NCBI GenBank assembly: GCA_905182575.1 | Contig: CAJJCA010000017.1 | Span: forward strand, 28,501 to 92,500 | DNA length: 64,000 bases | DNA from: an uncultured Flavobacteriaceae bacterium | Lineage (GTDB): Bacteria > Bacteroidota > Bacteroidia > Flavobacteriales > Flavobacteriaceae | Reading direction: 5' to 3' | Shown here: positions 38,669 through 48,081 of the stretch, in pieces | Position numbering within the stretch: the first letter of the stretch is position 1 | Layout: every line of letters begins with the position of its first letter | Translations under genes and position numbers: made by a program | Notes under the pieces: model-generated | The model's database searches: none | Told to the model about the DNA's origin: nothing | Seen by the model: only the letters and a program-made list of their open reading frames with translations

Positions 38669-39162
38669 ATGGATTTATTTTTAATTATTCTTAAGTTTTA
38701 TTTTCCTACTCCTCGGAATTGCAGGGAGCTTTCTTCCCATTCTACCAGGCCCTCTTACCGGCTGGATTGGGTTTTTATTAGTTTATCAAGTCTCTTACAT
38801 ACCCTCCAATAACTCATTTTTATGGACAACATTATTTATTGCAATTGGAGTCTTTTTAATTGACTACATCGTTCCGATTATTGGAACAAAAAAATTTGGG
38901 GGAACTCGAAGCGGTGTTATTGGATCTACCATCGGTCTCGTGGTTGGACTGATAACCCTTGGTCCCTTTGGCATCATTATAGGGTCTTGGTTAATGGTGC
39001 TTTTCTGGCAGAATCTAATTCAACAATCCAACACAAAGAAAAGCAGCTCTAAAGAGTGCAGTTGGATCTCTTGTTGGATTTATCAGTGGATTTTTATTAA
39101 AAATCGCCACTGCGACTGATCTTCTTTTTTTACTACCTCAAAATACTTTGGGCAAACGTTAA
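38669..39162 (+). CDS. DUF456-like small membrane protein (several frameshifts)
   Basis: Reading through at least two indels gives MDLFLIIL, then LLLGIAGSFLPILPGPLTGWIGFLLVYQ, a second helix (LFIAIGVFLIDYIVPIIGTKKFGG), RSGVIGSTIGLVVGLITLGPFGIIIGS and a last segment ALKSAVGSLVGFISGFLLKI. The G-x-x-G-x-x-L-P-x-L-P-G-P and G-T-K-x-F/Y-G-G-x-x-x-G motifs identify the DUF456 family, about 165 residues, inner membrane, function unknown. Breaks lie near 38695 and 39015-39060. Confidence 0.75.
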
Positions 39163-39587
39163 CTAGTGTTTATATTTTAAGCGTGAAGCCTCCCCGTTTA
39201 AAAAATTCAATCAAACCACAACACTATATTTATTTAATGAAATTTTAATGCTGGTTTCACAAAGCAAAGTACATACAATGCCCACTTTTTACTTTTATAG
39301 GAAAGGGAATTCGGCTATATGCCGTAGATGAAATCTTTAATACCACTTCGATAGGATTGTTTTTAGACTTGAGCTATTTTTTATAACTGATTTTATCAAA
39401 TTTCAATTATTTTAAAGCGCAAAACCGCCCTGTTGTAATAGTTGGGCTCACATGTGTTACTAAATACTCAATCAATGTCATAATTGGTGATTTCAAGGAA
39501 TTACGATTAGAGGGAAAATTCTTACAAAACAAAAACTACTGTCAAATAATGAGCTAAGCGACTATTTTTATTAATTTTACATTAATT
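39163..39587. other. Intergenic region with possible gene remnant
   Basis: These 425 nt contain no sustained reading frame. Near 39280-39350 one frame reads FYRKGIRLYAVDEIFNTTS, loosely like the start of a LytTR DNA-binding domain. About 39500 another reads DFKELRLEGKF. The resemblance is too weak, and the frames too broken, to call a gene. Confidence 0.35.
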
Positions 39588-39794
39588 ATGAAATTATTTT
39601 TAATTACCTTTTTACTTCTTGGACTCGCCTTTGCTGGAATTGCAATCAAAATATGGGCTAAAAAAGGAGGGGAATTCTCAGGGACTTGCGCAAGTCAAAA
39701 TCCTTTTTTGAATAAAGAAAATGAACCCTGTGGATTCTGCGGAAAACTCCCTAGCGAACAAGATTGCGAGAAGCCCAATCCACAACACAATTAA
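39588..39794 (+). CDS. Small cysteine-containing membrane protein
   Basis: Intact 68-residue protein. One N-terminal hydrophobic helix (LFLITFLLLGLAFAGIAIKIW) is followed by a short soluble tail, KKGGEFSGTCASQNPFLN, and ENEPCGFCGKLP with a C-x-x-C pair and further cysteines. It belongs to a small conserved Flavobacteriia family of unknown function that I recognise by the GEFSGTCASQNP block. The C-x-x-C pair suggests metal binding or a disulfide outside the membrane. Confidence 0.7.
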   Translation: MKLFLITFLLLGLAFAGIAIKIWAKKGGEFSGTCASQNPFLNKENEPCGFCGKLPSEQDCEKPNPQHN

Positions 39795-39818
39795 TAAAAC
39801 CACTTCGTTCATCTCATA

Positions 39819-40366
39819 ATGAAAAATTTAAAGTCTGTCATTCTAGGAGCTAAAAGCAGGAGCAGAAGGCATTCAATGAGATTTTTGACTTTCATTGGGA
39901 CTATCTTTATGGTTTTTTACTAAAACGAACAAGTAACGAAGAGCTTGCCGAAGAAATTTCAATTCGAGCTTTCGCCCGAGCTTTTGACAGGATTGAAACA
40001 TTTGACTTTAAGTATGAATTCAAAACTTGGCTTTTAACCATTTCCAAGAATATTCATAATGATTTACTGAGAGAAGAAAATAAAATATCGGCTATCAAAA
40101 CATTCTCCTATGACAATGCTTTTGAATTGGCTGATGTAGAAACCACCCCTTCGCCCGAAGACATATTGATTACCAGTCAGAATTTAGCAGCTCTCTTAAA
40201 TACGATAAAATCTTTAAAAGATGATTATAGAAAAATATTACAACTTCGATTTTTTGATGATCTTTCCTACAAGGAAATTAGCGTTAAATTAAACCAGCCC
40301 ATTAATACCATTAAAGTTAAAATCCTTAGAGCTAAAAATCTGCTCAGTCAAAAAATCAAGAAATGA
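39819..40366 (+). CDS. Sigma-70 family (ECF-type) RNA polymerase sigma factor (about two frameshifts)
   Basis: It starts MKNLKSVIL at 39819. After indels near 39853 and 39872 it reads AFNEIFDFHWDYLYGFLLKRT. Region 2 is EELAEEISIRAFARAFDRIETFDFKYEFKTWLLTISKNIHNDLLR, and region 4 is LKDDYRKILQLRFFDDLSYKEISVKLNQPINTIKVKILRAK, a helix-turn-helix. Two-domain (sigma2 + sigma4) size of about 180 residues fits an ECF factor. There is no anti-sigma gene next to it. Instead its stop overlaps the start of an Nramp-like transporter gene (ATGA, 40363-40366). Confidence 0.88.
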
Positions 40367-41577
40367 GTGCTCTTAAGTTTTCAAAATTAGGGCCTGGATT
40401 GCTTTTTGCTGGTGCTGCAATCGGAGTTTCTCATCTTGTGCAGTCTACCAGAGCTGGCGCAGATTTTGGATGGGGTTTGCTTTGGGCACTTTTATTGGTA
40501 AATCTTTTTAAATATCCATTTTTTCAATTTGGCCCAAGGTATGCAATCACAACCGGAGAAAGCCTTTTAGATGGCTACTTCAGACTTGGCAAAGTCTACC
40601 TCTGGATTTATGTTTTTTTGAACTTGGCCACAATGTTTACCATTCAAACTGCCGTGACAATTGTAACTGCTGGTCTGGCTTCTCAATTGTTTGGTGTTTC
40701 CTCTGATATGGTGCAATGGAGTATTGCAATTACTTTTATTTGCTATGCAATTCTACTGATTGGACGGTACAAGCTTTTAGATAAAGTAATAAAGGGAATC
40801 ATACTCCTTTTAACCCTAAGCAGTGTACTCGCATTGCTTATCGCCGCAATTAAACACGAAGGAAGCATGAGTTTTGCTCAAGTTTTCCCCGAAGCCTCAG
40901 GTTTTTTGTTCATTATCGCTTTTATGGGGTGGATGCCAGCGCCTTTAGATATTTCCATATGGCATTCTATTTGGGTATTAGAAAAGAAAAAGAGTCTGAA
41001 AGAAAAATTATTAATCAAAGAAAGTCTTTTCGATTTTAACGTCGGCTACCTCACAACCTTTTTACTTGGGTTCTGTTTTATTGGTTTAGGCGCTTTGGTC
41101 ATGTTCAATTCTGATCTTCAATTTTCAAATAAAGGAAATGAATTTGCAGGACAATTGATTCAACTCTATGTTTCAAACCTAGGGGATTCAGCCTATCTAT
41201 TCATTGCTATTGCAGCTTTCACGACCATGTTTAGCACGACTATTACTACTTTAGATGCCTCCCCAAGAGCAATGTCTCGCACTCAACTCCTTTTCAATAA
41301 AAAAAATAAAGATTTTTACATCTTATGGATTTCCATATTGGCGGTTGGGACCTCATTGATCTTTCTTTTTTTACTTTCAGAGATGGGACTACTAATTCAA
41401 ATCGCAACGGTGCTTTCTTTTGTTACTGCACCATTTTATGCAATTCTTAATTACCGACTTGTGAACAGCAAGCATATGCCCAAAGAAGCTCATCCAAATA
41501 AGGGTTTGAAAATATTAAGTGTTTTGGGCATCCTATTTCTAAGTGGATTTACTCTTGCATATCTTTTGAGTCTGTAA
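40363..41577 (+). CDS. Nramp-related transporter lacking the DPGN motif
   Basis: Intact 404-residue protein with about 11 membrane helices. It aligns with Nramp from the start (LGPGLLFAGAAIGVSHLVQSTRAGADFG, then NLFKYPFFQFGPRYAITTGESLLDGY). Where Nramp helix 1 carries the metal-binding D-P-G-N, this protein has I-G-V-S-H. Where helix 6 carries M-P-H, it has GWMPAPLDISIW. It is therefore a divergent subgroup, and Mn2+/Fe2+ transport should not be assumed; another ion or solute is possible. The start overlaps the sigma-factor stop by 4 nt. Confidence 0.82.
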   Translation: MSALKFSKLGPGLLFAGAAIGVSHLVQSTRAGADFGWGLLWALLLVNLFKYPFFQFGPRYAITTGESLLDGYFRLGKVYLWIYVFLNLATMFTIQTAVTIVTAGLASQLFGVSSDMVQWSIAITFICYAILLIGRYKLLDKVIKGIILLLTLSSVLALLIAAIKHEGSMSFAQVFPEASGFLFIIAFMGWMPAPLDISIWHSIWVLEKKKSLKEKLLIKESLFDFNVGYLTTFLLGFCFIGLGALVMFNSDLQFSNKGNEFAGQLIQLYVSNLGDSAYLFIAIAAFTTMFSTTITTLDASPRAMSRTQLLFNKKNKDFYILWISILAVGTSLIFLFLLSEMGLLIQIATVLSFVTAPFYAILNYRLVNSKHMPKEAHPNKGLKILSVLGILFLSGFTLAYLLSL

Positions 41578-41592
41578 CTGAAGTTTGTATCT

Positions 41593-42473
41593 TTGAAAAA
41601 AAAGTTATTGGAAACCTTAGAAAAGAAAAATAGCGGGCTTGGAAAACCAAAATGGATAAGAGTAAAACTCCCAACGGGTAAGAAGTACACTGAACTCAGA
41701 GGTCTAGTTGACAAGTATAAACTCAACACCATCTGTACTTCGGGAAGTTGCCCTAACATGGGAGAATGCTGGGCTGAAGGAACTGCTACTTTTATGATTT
41801 TAGGGAATATCTGTACGCGTTCTTGTGGGTTTTGCGGGGTTAAAACCGGAAGACCAGGGAACGTAGATTGGGAAGAACCCGAAAAAGTTGCTCGATCTAT
41901 AAAGCTAATGAACATTAAGCATGCCGTGGTCACTTCTGTTGATCGAGATGATTTAAAAGACATGGGATCTATCATCTGGAATGAAACCATCAAAGCAATT
42001 AGACGTCTCAATCCGCAAACCACTCTAGAAACCTTAATCCCTGATTTTCAAGGAAATAAAACCAATATTGACAGAATCGTAGCTGCGGCTCCTGAAGTAG
42101 TTTCTCACAATGTTGAAACAGTCAGAAGACTAACCCGAGAAGTTAGAATTCAAGCCAAATACGACCAAAGTCTTGAGGTATTAAGCTATCTCAAACAACA
42201 GGGTGTCAACCGAACAAAATCGGGAATAATGTTGGGTCTGGGCGAAACTCAAGAAGAAGTTTTTGAAACGCTCCACGACCTTCGAAAATCTGATGTTGAT
42301 GTTGTGACAATTGGTCAATACCAAATTCAAAAAAGCATTTGCCAGTTAAGTCTTTCATAACGCCTGATACTTTTAAAATTTACGAAACTGTGGGAAAAGA
42401 TCTTGGCTTTCGCCATGTGGAGAGTGGACCTCTAGTTCGTTCTTCCTACAAAGCGCACAAACACATTCACTAA
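41593..42473 (+). CDS. lipA: Lipoyl synthase (one frameshift)
   Basis: Radical SAM enzyme that inserts two sulfurs into octanoyl groups of E2/GcvH proteins. Both iron-sulfur sites are visible: auxiliary cluster C48-x4-C53-x5-C59 ([12 protein letters not shown]) and SAM cluster C74-x3-C78-x2-C81 (CTRSCGFC). [23 protein letters not shown] and [10 protein letters not shown] are typical. The frame breaks near 42325. The tail continues [12 protein letters not shown] and [20 protein letters not shown] to a stop at 42473. The best start is a TTG at 41593. The stop shares 4 nt with the convergent lpxK stop. Confidence 0.93.
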
Positions 42474-43498
42474 CTCGATTTTATCGCGCTTTCAATTACA
42501 GCATTGAATTCTTTTTCCTCTTTTTTGTTCGAAAAAACTAAAGATATTTCTAAATAGAACAGTTGATCAGTGGCTAATTTTGGTGCAAGTCTTCCAAAAT
42601 CTTTTTCTGTGGTTAGGATGCGCTTCCCTGCGGCTTTTTCTAAAATCGCATTACAATCAGTTGATGAGAAATTGTGGTGATCATTAAATCTCATGTGCTC
42701 AAAAGAATACCATTTTTATTTAAATAGTCTAATAAATGAGAAGGATCTGCAATTCCTGTAACCAAAACAAAAGCTTCCTTGTCAAGACTTTTTAGTAGGC
42801 ATTGAAACTTTCGCCCCTATAAGTTGTTCAGCATAAGAAATGGAAGTGAAAAATACAGGTGAATTTTTATTTAATTTAATATTTGTTAAAAAAAGCAGCT
42901 TATCATTTTGGGTTAAATCCGATGGAGAACGAGTGATCAGGATAAGATCCGCTCGATTAACTCCATTTCTAGTCTCCCTCAATGATCCCACATGGAAAAA
43001 GAAAGTCTTTAAAAAAAGGTTTTTCATAGGAAGTAGTCAAGATCATAAAATCAGCTTTCACCCAACGGTGTTGTAAAACATCATCCAAAAGAATAACTTC
43101 ACTCTTTTGGGGCAATTGTTCCAAAGCCTCAAGTCCAATGCTTCTTTTTTCAGAAACACTTACAGTGATTTCAGGATGCTTTTTATAAAACTGAAAAGGT
43201 TCATCCCCAATATTTTCAGCGGTGGCATTTGAGTTCGCCAAAACGAATCCCTTTTGAACTCCTTCCGAAACCCCTACTCAAAGTAGCTGTCTTGTATTTA
43301 CTTTTTAAAGTATTAATTAAATAATCAATCACAACGGATTTTCCTGTTCCGCCCATTGACAAATTCCCGACACCAACAGTAGGTGTCTTGTATTGCTTAC
43401 ACTTCAAGCAATCCTGAAGCAAACAGGATATTCCTGATTGTCATAATCAGTCCATAAACAAGCGCAAAAGGCGCGAGAAGAAAACGGAAGTATTTCAT
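42470..43498 (-). CDS. lpxK: Tetraacyldisaccharide 4'-kinase (about four frameshifts)
   Basis: Lipid A 4'-kinase at the inner membrane. The N-terminus [16 protein letters not shown] (helix) is followed, after a break near 43405, by [23 protein letters not shown] (P-loop GGTGKS) and [11 protein letters not shown]. After another break come [25 protein letters not shown] (the D-D-x-x-Q-H motif), then [25 protein letters not shown] and [12 protein letters not shown]. Breaks also lie near 43240, 43000 and 42740. All LpxK blocks are present in order, so the gene is probably intact in the organism. It is divergent from the Nif3-like gene 43 nt away. Confidence 0.9.
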
Positions 43499-43541
43499 GC
43501 CCTGAAAGATAATATTATATTTGCAATCAACGATACATCAA

Positions 43542-44641
43542 ATGAAGATCAAAGAAGTCATAAACGTACTAGAAGAATGGGCTCCTTTAGCCTATGCAGA
43601 AGATTTTGATAACGTTGGACTGTTGGTGGGTGACGCCCAACAAGAATGTAGCGGGGTTTTGGTAACTTTAGATACTCTAGAAACGGTATGTGGACGAAGC
43701 TATTCAAAAGAAAATGAATCTTATTGTAAGCTTTCACCCAATAATTTTTTCAGGTTTAAAAAAATTAAATCCAAAAACTTATGTCGAAAGAACTGTCATT
43801 AAAGCAATAAAAAATGATATTTCAATATATTCAATACACACCGCATTAGACAATCACAAACGAGGGGTGAGTAATCAGCTGGCCAAGCGACTGGGGCTTA
43901 TCAATAACCAAATACTAATCCCAAAAAATGACACCTTAAAGAAGCTCACCACTTATGTTCCCGAGGAAAACGCCACTGAGCTTCTTGATAAAGCTCTATG
44001 ACAGCGGGAGCAGGAGCCATTGGGAATTATGATCACAGCAGTTTCAAGACCCAGGGTCAGGGAAGTTTTAGAGGAAATAACGACTCAAAACCAAGCAGAG
44101 GAGAAATATTAAAAGATCTATTTTGGTTAAAGAGGTACAATTAAATCTCATTTTTCAAAAACATTTACATCAAAAAGTACTTCAGGCGCTTTTTGAAAAT
44201 CACCCTTATGAGGAAGTCGCTTTTGAAGTTAATTCGCTAGAAAACACAAATCAAGACATCGGGATGGGTACCCTAGGAACGCTTGAAAATCCCATGAGCG
44301 AAAATAGCTTTCTGGAGCTCTTAAAAGAAAAACTAGGGCTTTCAATGCTCCGACACAGTGATCTGTTAAATAAAAAAATATCTAAAGTTGCTGTTTTAGG
44401 TGGCTCGGGTAGTTTTGGAATAAATGAAGCCAGTCAACAAAAAGCGGATGCTTTTGTTACTGCTGACCTTAAATATCATGATTTTTTCAGATCTGAAAAA
44501 CAACTGCTTTTAGTAGATGTTGGTCATTATGAAAGTGAGCAGTTCACAAAAAACCTGATAGTTGATTATCTTAATGAAAAATTGCCTAATTTTGCAGTCG
44601 ATTTATCTTTAACTAAATCAAACCCTGTAAACTATAAATAA
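43542..44641 (+). CDS. Nif3-like dinuclear metal-centre protein (about three frameshifts)
   Basis: The start MKIKEVINVLEEWAPLAYAEDFDNVGLLVGD gives the first Nif3/DUF34 block. After a break near 43690 comes NLIVSFHPIIFSGLKKLN with a metal-ligand His. Then come SIYSIHTALDNHKRGVS and YVPEENATELLDKA, the latter beginning the inserted CutA-like domain; the middle part between 44000 and 44120 is broken twice (GAGAIGNYDHSSF is readable). The C-terminus has KVAVLGGSGSF, ADAFVTADLKYHDFF and LLVDVGHYESEQF, the second ligand set. It belongs to the hexameric Nif3 family, of unsettled function. The next gene starts 1 nt later. Confidence 0.88.
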
Positions 44642-44642
44642 A

Positions 44643-45422
44643 ATGGCTAAAAAGACTGAGGTAACAGTAGAAGAAAAACTTAGAGCCCTTTACGATTTAC
44701 AATTGATTGACTCTCGAGTGGACGAAATTAGAAACGTTCGTGGAGAGTTACCTCTAGAAGTCGAAGACCTAGAGAACGAAATTGCTGGATTGCAAAAAAG
44801 AATGGACGATTTCCAACAAGAGCTAAACGATTTCGAATTTCAAACCAAAGAGCAAAAAAATAGGATTGAAGTTGCAAAAGAGGAATTCAAGAAGTATGAA
44901 GAAAACCTCAAAAATGTTCGAAACAATCGAGAATACAATTCTATTGTAAAAGAACAAGAATTTCAAGAATTAGAAATACAACTTGCTGAAAAGAAAATAA
45001 AAGAATTTATTACAAAACGTGAGCTTAAGACTGAAACAGTTGATTTGTTGGCTGTCAAACTTAAAGAACGTAACAAGCACCTTGATGCCAAGAAAAGTGA
45101 ACTCGATGAAATCTTAAAGGAAACTGAGAAAGAAGAGGGAATTCTTGCAAAAAAATCAGCTGAATTTGAAACTAAAATCGAAGCGCAGCTTTTTGCAGCC
45201 TATAAAAAAATTCGAGGGAATGTCAAAAATGGAATGGCAATTGTTCCGATCGAAAGAGGAGCTTCTGGAGGGTCTTATTTTACAATTCCACCACAGATTC
45301 AAATGGAAATTGCTTCCAGACAAAAAATAATCACTGACGAGCATAGCGGAAGAATACTTGTAGACGCTGAACTTGCACAAGAAGAAAAAGAAAAGATAAG
45401 TGCTCTCTTCTCTAAAAAATAA
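44643..45422 (+). CDS. Coiled-coil protein with degenerate C4 zinc ribbon
   Basis: Intact 259-residue protein. Residues ~10-180 form a long coiled-coil hairpin (repeated E/K heptads). The C-terminal domain reads ERGASGGSYFTIPPQIQMEIASRQKIITDEHSGRILVD. This corresponds to the zinc-ribbon family (CT398/HP0958-like) in which the usual ligands are C-G-G-C and C-x-x-C-G-R-I-L. Here all four Cys are replaced (A-S-G-G-S and D-E-H-S-G), so zinc is probably not bound. It follows the Nif3-like gene immediately, a conserved pairing. It ends at a strong terminator. Confidence 0.85.
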   Translation: MAKKTEVTVEEKLRALYDLQLIDSRVDEIRNVRGELPLEVEDLENEIAGLQKRMDDFQQELNDFEFQTKEQKNRIEVAKEEFKKYEENLKNVRNNREYNSIVKEQEFQELEIQLAEKKIKEFITKRELKTETVDLLAVKLKERNKHLDAKKSELDEILKETEKEEGILAKKSAEFETKIEAQLFAAYKKIRGNVKNGMAIVPIERGASGGSYFTIPPQIQMEIASRQKIITDEHSGRILVDAELAQEEKEKISALFSKK

Positions 45423-45442
45423 ACAAACTTCTTTTTAACACT

Positions 45443-45475
45443 AAAAAGCCTCGACAATGTTGAGGCTTTTTTTTT
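45443..45475 (+). terminator. Intrinsic terminator after the coiled-coil gene
   Basis: AAAAAGCCTC and GAGGCTTTTT flank a short central segment, followed by a run of T up to 45475. It begins 21 nt after the stop codon of the coiled-coil gene and closes the Nif3-like/coiled-coil transcript. Confidence 0.85.
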
Positions 45476-45539
45476 GTTCTAATTCTAAATTTTATATTTA
45501 GTGATAGAGATTAAAACAACTTTTTTTATGACAATTTAG

Positions 45540-45764
45540 ATGATTTGTATTAAAGCTGATATTCCTAAAGAAATCTGTGCAATAGATGACGAATTAAAAG
45601 CAATTTATCATAGTAAGGATTCTATTTGTATTTGGTTATTTAAAACCCAAAAGGAGAGAAATAGTTTTATGGAAGCTACTAGCGGCATGCTAAAAACACA
45701 ACGGGAGGAACATTATATTAAATTTCATGGGGGAAACACAGCCGAAAAGAAGGTTGAAAAGTGA
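45540..45764 (+). CDS. Hypothetical small protein
   Basis: A 74-residue frame starting MICIKADIPKEICAID and rich in charged residues (LFKTQKERNSFMEATSG). No family is recognised. It lies alone 64 nt after a terminator, in an otherwise empty stretch; the 292 nt after it (45765-46056) hold nothing I can support. Amino-acid composition is plausible for a real soluble protein, but there is no independent evidence for expression. Confidence 0.4.
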   Translation: MICIKADIPKEICAIDDELKAIYHSKDSICIWLFKTQKERNSFMEATSGMLKTQREEHYIKFHGGNTAEKKVEK

Positions 45765-46056
45765 AGTTAAATTGGTAGAAGGATTGAAACCTTTTTCTCA
45801 ATAAGATCCCATTCCAGAGCCAATGGCTAACCCTAAGCTGATCCAAAGACCTAAGTCAAATGGAAAGACTAGGTGTTTTCTGAAATTCACTGCAACTGTC
45901 GGTGACACTCTTAATTTAAATCACTCAACCGACACTACTTCGACTGCACTTTTAATTTTAATACTCATTCTCTGGATTAGGTGGAAAGCACTACTTAGTT
46001 AAGCCTATGGGGTTGAGGAAAATTCATCCCTGAACTCACTCAAGATGATGCCTGTA

Positions 46057-48081
46057 TTAAGGACAAGTCCCCCACACCGGTCTGTTAACGTTTATTAGGG
46101 ATGAACCTGGTGCAAAAGCAGTTGGTTCAGTTGTAATATTTGTGACACACCAACCTGTTAGGTTTTGATTGAAAGAAGTTGCCTGATTAAACATATACTC
46201 CATATCAGTCACTTTTGAGGTATCCCAATTCCCAATGTCTTGATTAAATAACGACGCTTGATTAAAGATATGTTTCATATCAGTAACATTAGAAGTATTC
46301 CAACTTCCAACATCCTTATTGAAGGAAACCGCATTATCAAACATACTCTTCATATCAGTCACTTTTGAGGTATTCCAATTCCTGATGTCTTGATTAAAAG
46401 AAGTTGCCTGATTAAACATATAACCCATATTAGTAACTTGAAGTATTCCAATTCCCTATATCTTGATCAAATCTTTGCATTACAAACATATCTCCATATA
46501 GTACTTGAGGTATCCAATTCCCTATGTCTTGATTAAATGACGCTTGATAAAATATTTCATATTAGTACTCTGAGTATTCCAGCCTATATCTTGATTAAAT
46601 GCTTGCTTTAAACATAATTCATATTAGTCACACTAGAAGTACCAATTCCTATTCTTGATTGAATGATTCGAAGCAAACATTCATATAGTACACTCGAAGT
46701 ATCCAATTCCATATCTGATTAATCGTTCAGTAAACATAGCTCCATATAGTCACTCTTGAGTATTCCAGACCAATATCTGATTAAGTTGCAACAAACATAT
46801 TGCATTTAGTACACTGCAGTATCCCAATTGCATATTTGATTAATGAGCTTGCTTTTAAACATTGTCATATTAGTCACTTCTGAGTATTCCAGACCCTATG
46901 TCTGATTAAGAATATGCATCAAAACATTTTCCATAATTAGACTGAAGTATTCCAAGACCTATATTTTGATTGAATGCAGTTGCCTGTAAAACATACCTTC
47001 ATATCATCAGCTGTAGAGTATCCCATTGCCTATATCTTGATTGAATGATAGTTGCCTGCAAACATAAAATCCATATCAGTAACTGCTGCAGTATCCCAAA
47101 AACTTATATCAGAGTTAAATGAGGTGTTGTTTTAAAGAGTTACTCATATTAGTACAGGGTTGTACATAAATTATAATTAGCTGCTGCAACTTGAGTTTTT
47201 ATAGATGGTTCATCCACCACCGTATAGGTTACTCCATTAATCACTTCTGTGTCTCCTACTGTTGCAGTAGGACATTTACAATCTCTTATCAAAATAAATT
47301 GACAAGCTACACCTACAACAACCGTTCTAGTTACAGAGGCGCTATTTCCAACAATATCAGAAACAGAATAGGTTATTGAATATGTTCCAGTCTTAGAATT
47401 ATCAACTGTTCCTGAGGTTATTATTGAAGAGGTAAGGTCACCATCTATATTATCTGTTGCGGTTGCTCCAGGGTCTGTAAAGGTAATTCCTGATCCAAGA
47501 TAGACTGTAGATGATCCTGTTAATGTAATCATAGGAGCTGTGGTGTCTTTATTTACAACAACCGTTCTAGTTACAGAGGCGCTATTTCCGGTAGCATCTG
47601 AAATACTATAGCTTATCGTATAAGAGCCTGTAGATGAAGTGTCAACTGTTCCTGAGGTTATTATTGAAGACGTAAGATCACCATCTATATTATCCGTGGC
47701 AGTTGCTCCAGGGTCTGTAAAAGTGTTTCCTATGGTTAGCTCTATTGTAGATGATCCTGTTAATGTAATAGCCGGTAATATTACGTCTATCAAACTAAAT
47801 GAAGCCGTAATGGTTTGGTCTGAACTAACCAGTATCGTTAGAGAACTAGTAGACGTACCATCAGACCATCCTGAAAAAAAATAATCTGAATCAGGCGTAG
47901 CAGTAATAGTTACTGTTTCTCCTAAAGAGTAAAGCCCTCCTGGCGAGCTTACCGATCCACCTGTTTCAGCAGAAAACTCTAGAGTGTATTTAATAGTATT
48001 ATCTTCTATTGGATCGTGATTAAAACAACCATTGAATAACAACAATACAAAAAGGGCTAACAATCTATTGATTCCGATCAT
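46057..48081 (-). CDS. BspA-like repeat lipoprotein with InlB-type and DUF5011-like domains (many frameshifts)
   Basis: The signal sequence ends in LLFNGC (lipidated Cys19). Then comes a B-repeat module (YTLEFSAETGGSVSSPGGLYSLGETVTITATPDSDYFFSGWSDG), written here as consecutive strands. Two ~80-residue Ig-like DUF5011/HYR modules follow (TLTGSSTIELTIGNTFTDPG...). Then comes a Cys-containing linker (CQFILIRDCKCPT), and finally many 25-residue BspA/DUF285 repeats of the form MFNQATSFNQDIGNWDTS + KVTDM. The last repeat ends with GWCVTN and VNRPVWGTC. The frame is clean from 48081 to about 47150 and from about 46430 to 46057, and is shattered between. It is probably a surface-exposed adhesin. The start overlaps the upstream envelope gene by 4 nt. 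Confidence 0.85.
46066..47150 (-). repeat. Tandem 75-nt BspA (DUF285) repeats
   Basis: A 75-nt unit coding for 25 residues (MFNQA-FNQDIGNWDTS-VTDM) recurs head to tail roughly 13-14 times. The four units nearest the 3' end are in frame. The remaining ones carry short deletions in nearly every unit, a pattern expected from consensus collapse in a repetitive, poorly covered stretch. Confidence 0.8.
47315..47794 (-). repeat. Two 240-nt direct repeats coding for Ig-like modules
   Basis: Two copies of an 80-codon module lie at 47315-47554 and 47555-47794. Identical stretches such as CCGTTCTAGTTACAGAGGCG recur exactly 240 nt apart. The translated copies share SGTVD, DNIDGDLTSSIITSG and GNSASVTRTVVV. 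The high nucleotide identity indicates a recent duplication or gene conversion. Confidence 0.75.

Noticed and set aside
39280..39540. LytTR-like words in the gap before 39588
   Set aside because: Only about 19 residues resemble the domain and several frame changes would be needed. Chance similarity is as likely.
46430..47150. Tandem ~75-nt repeats considered as a CRISPR array
   Set aside because: The repeats translate into the BspA consensus, are contiguous without unique spacers, and lie inside a lipoprotein gene.
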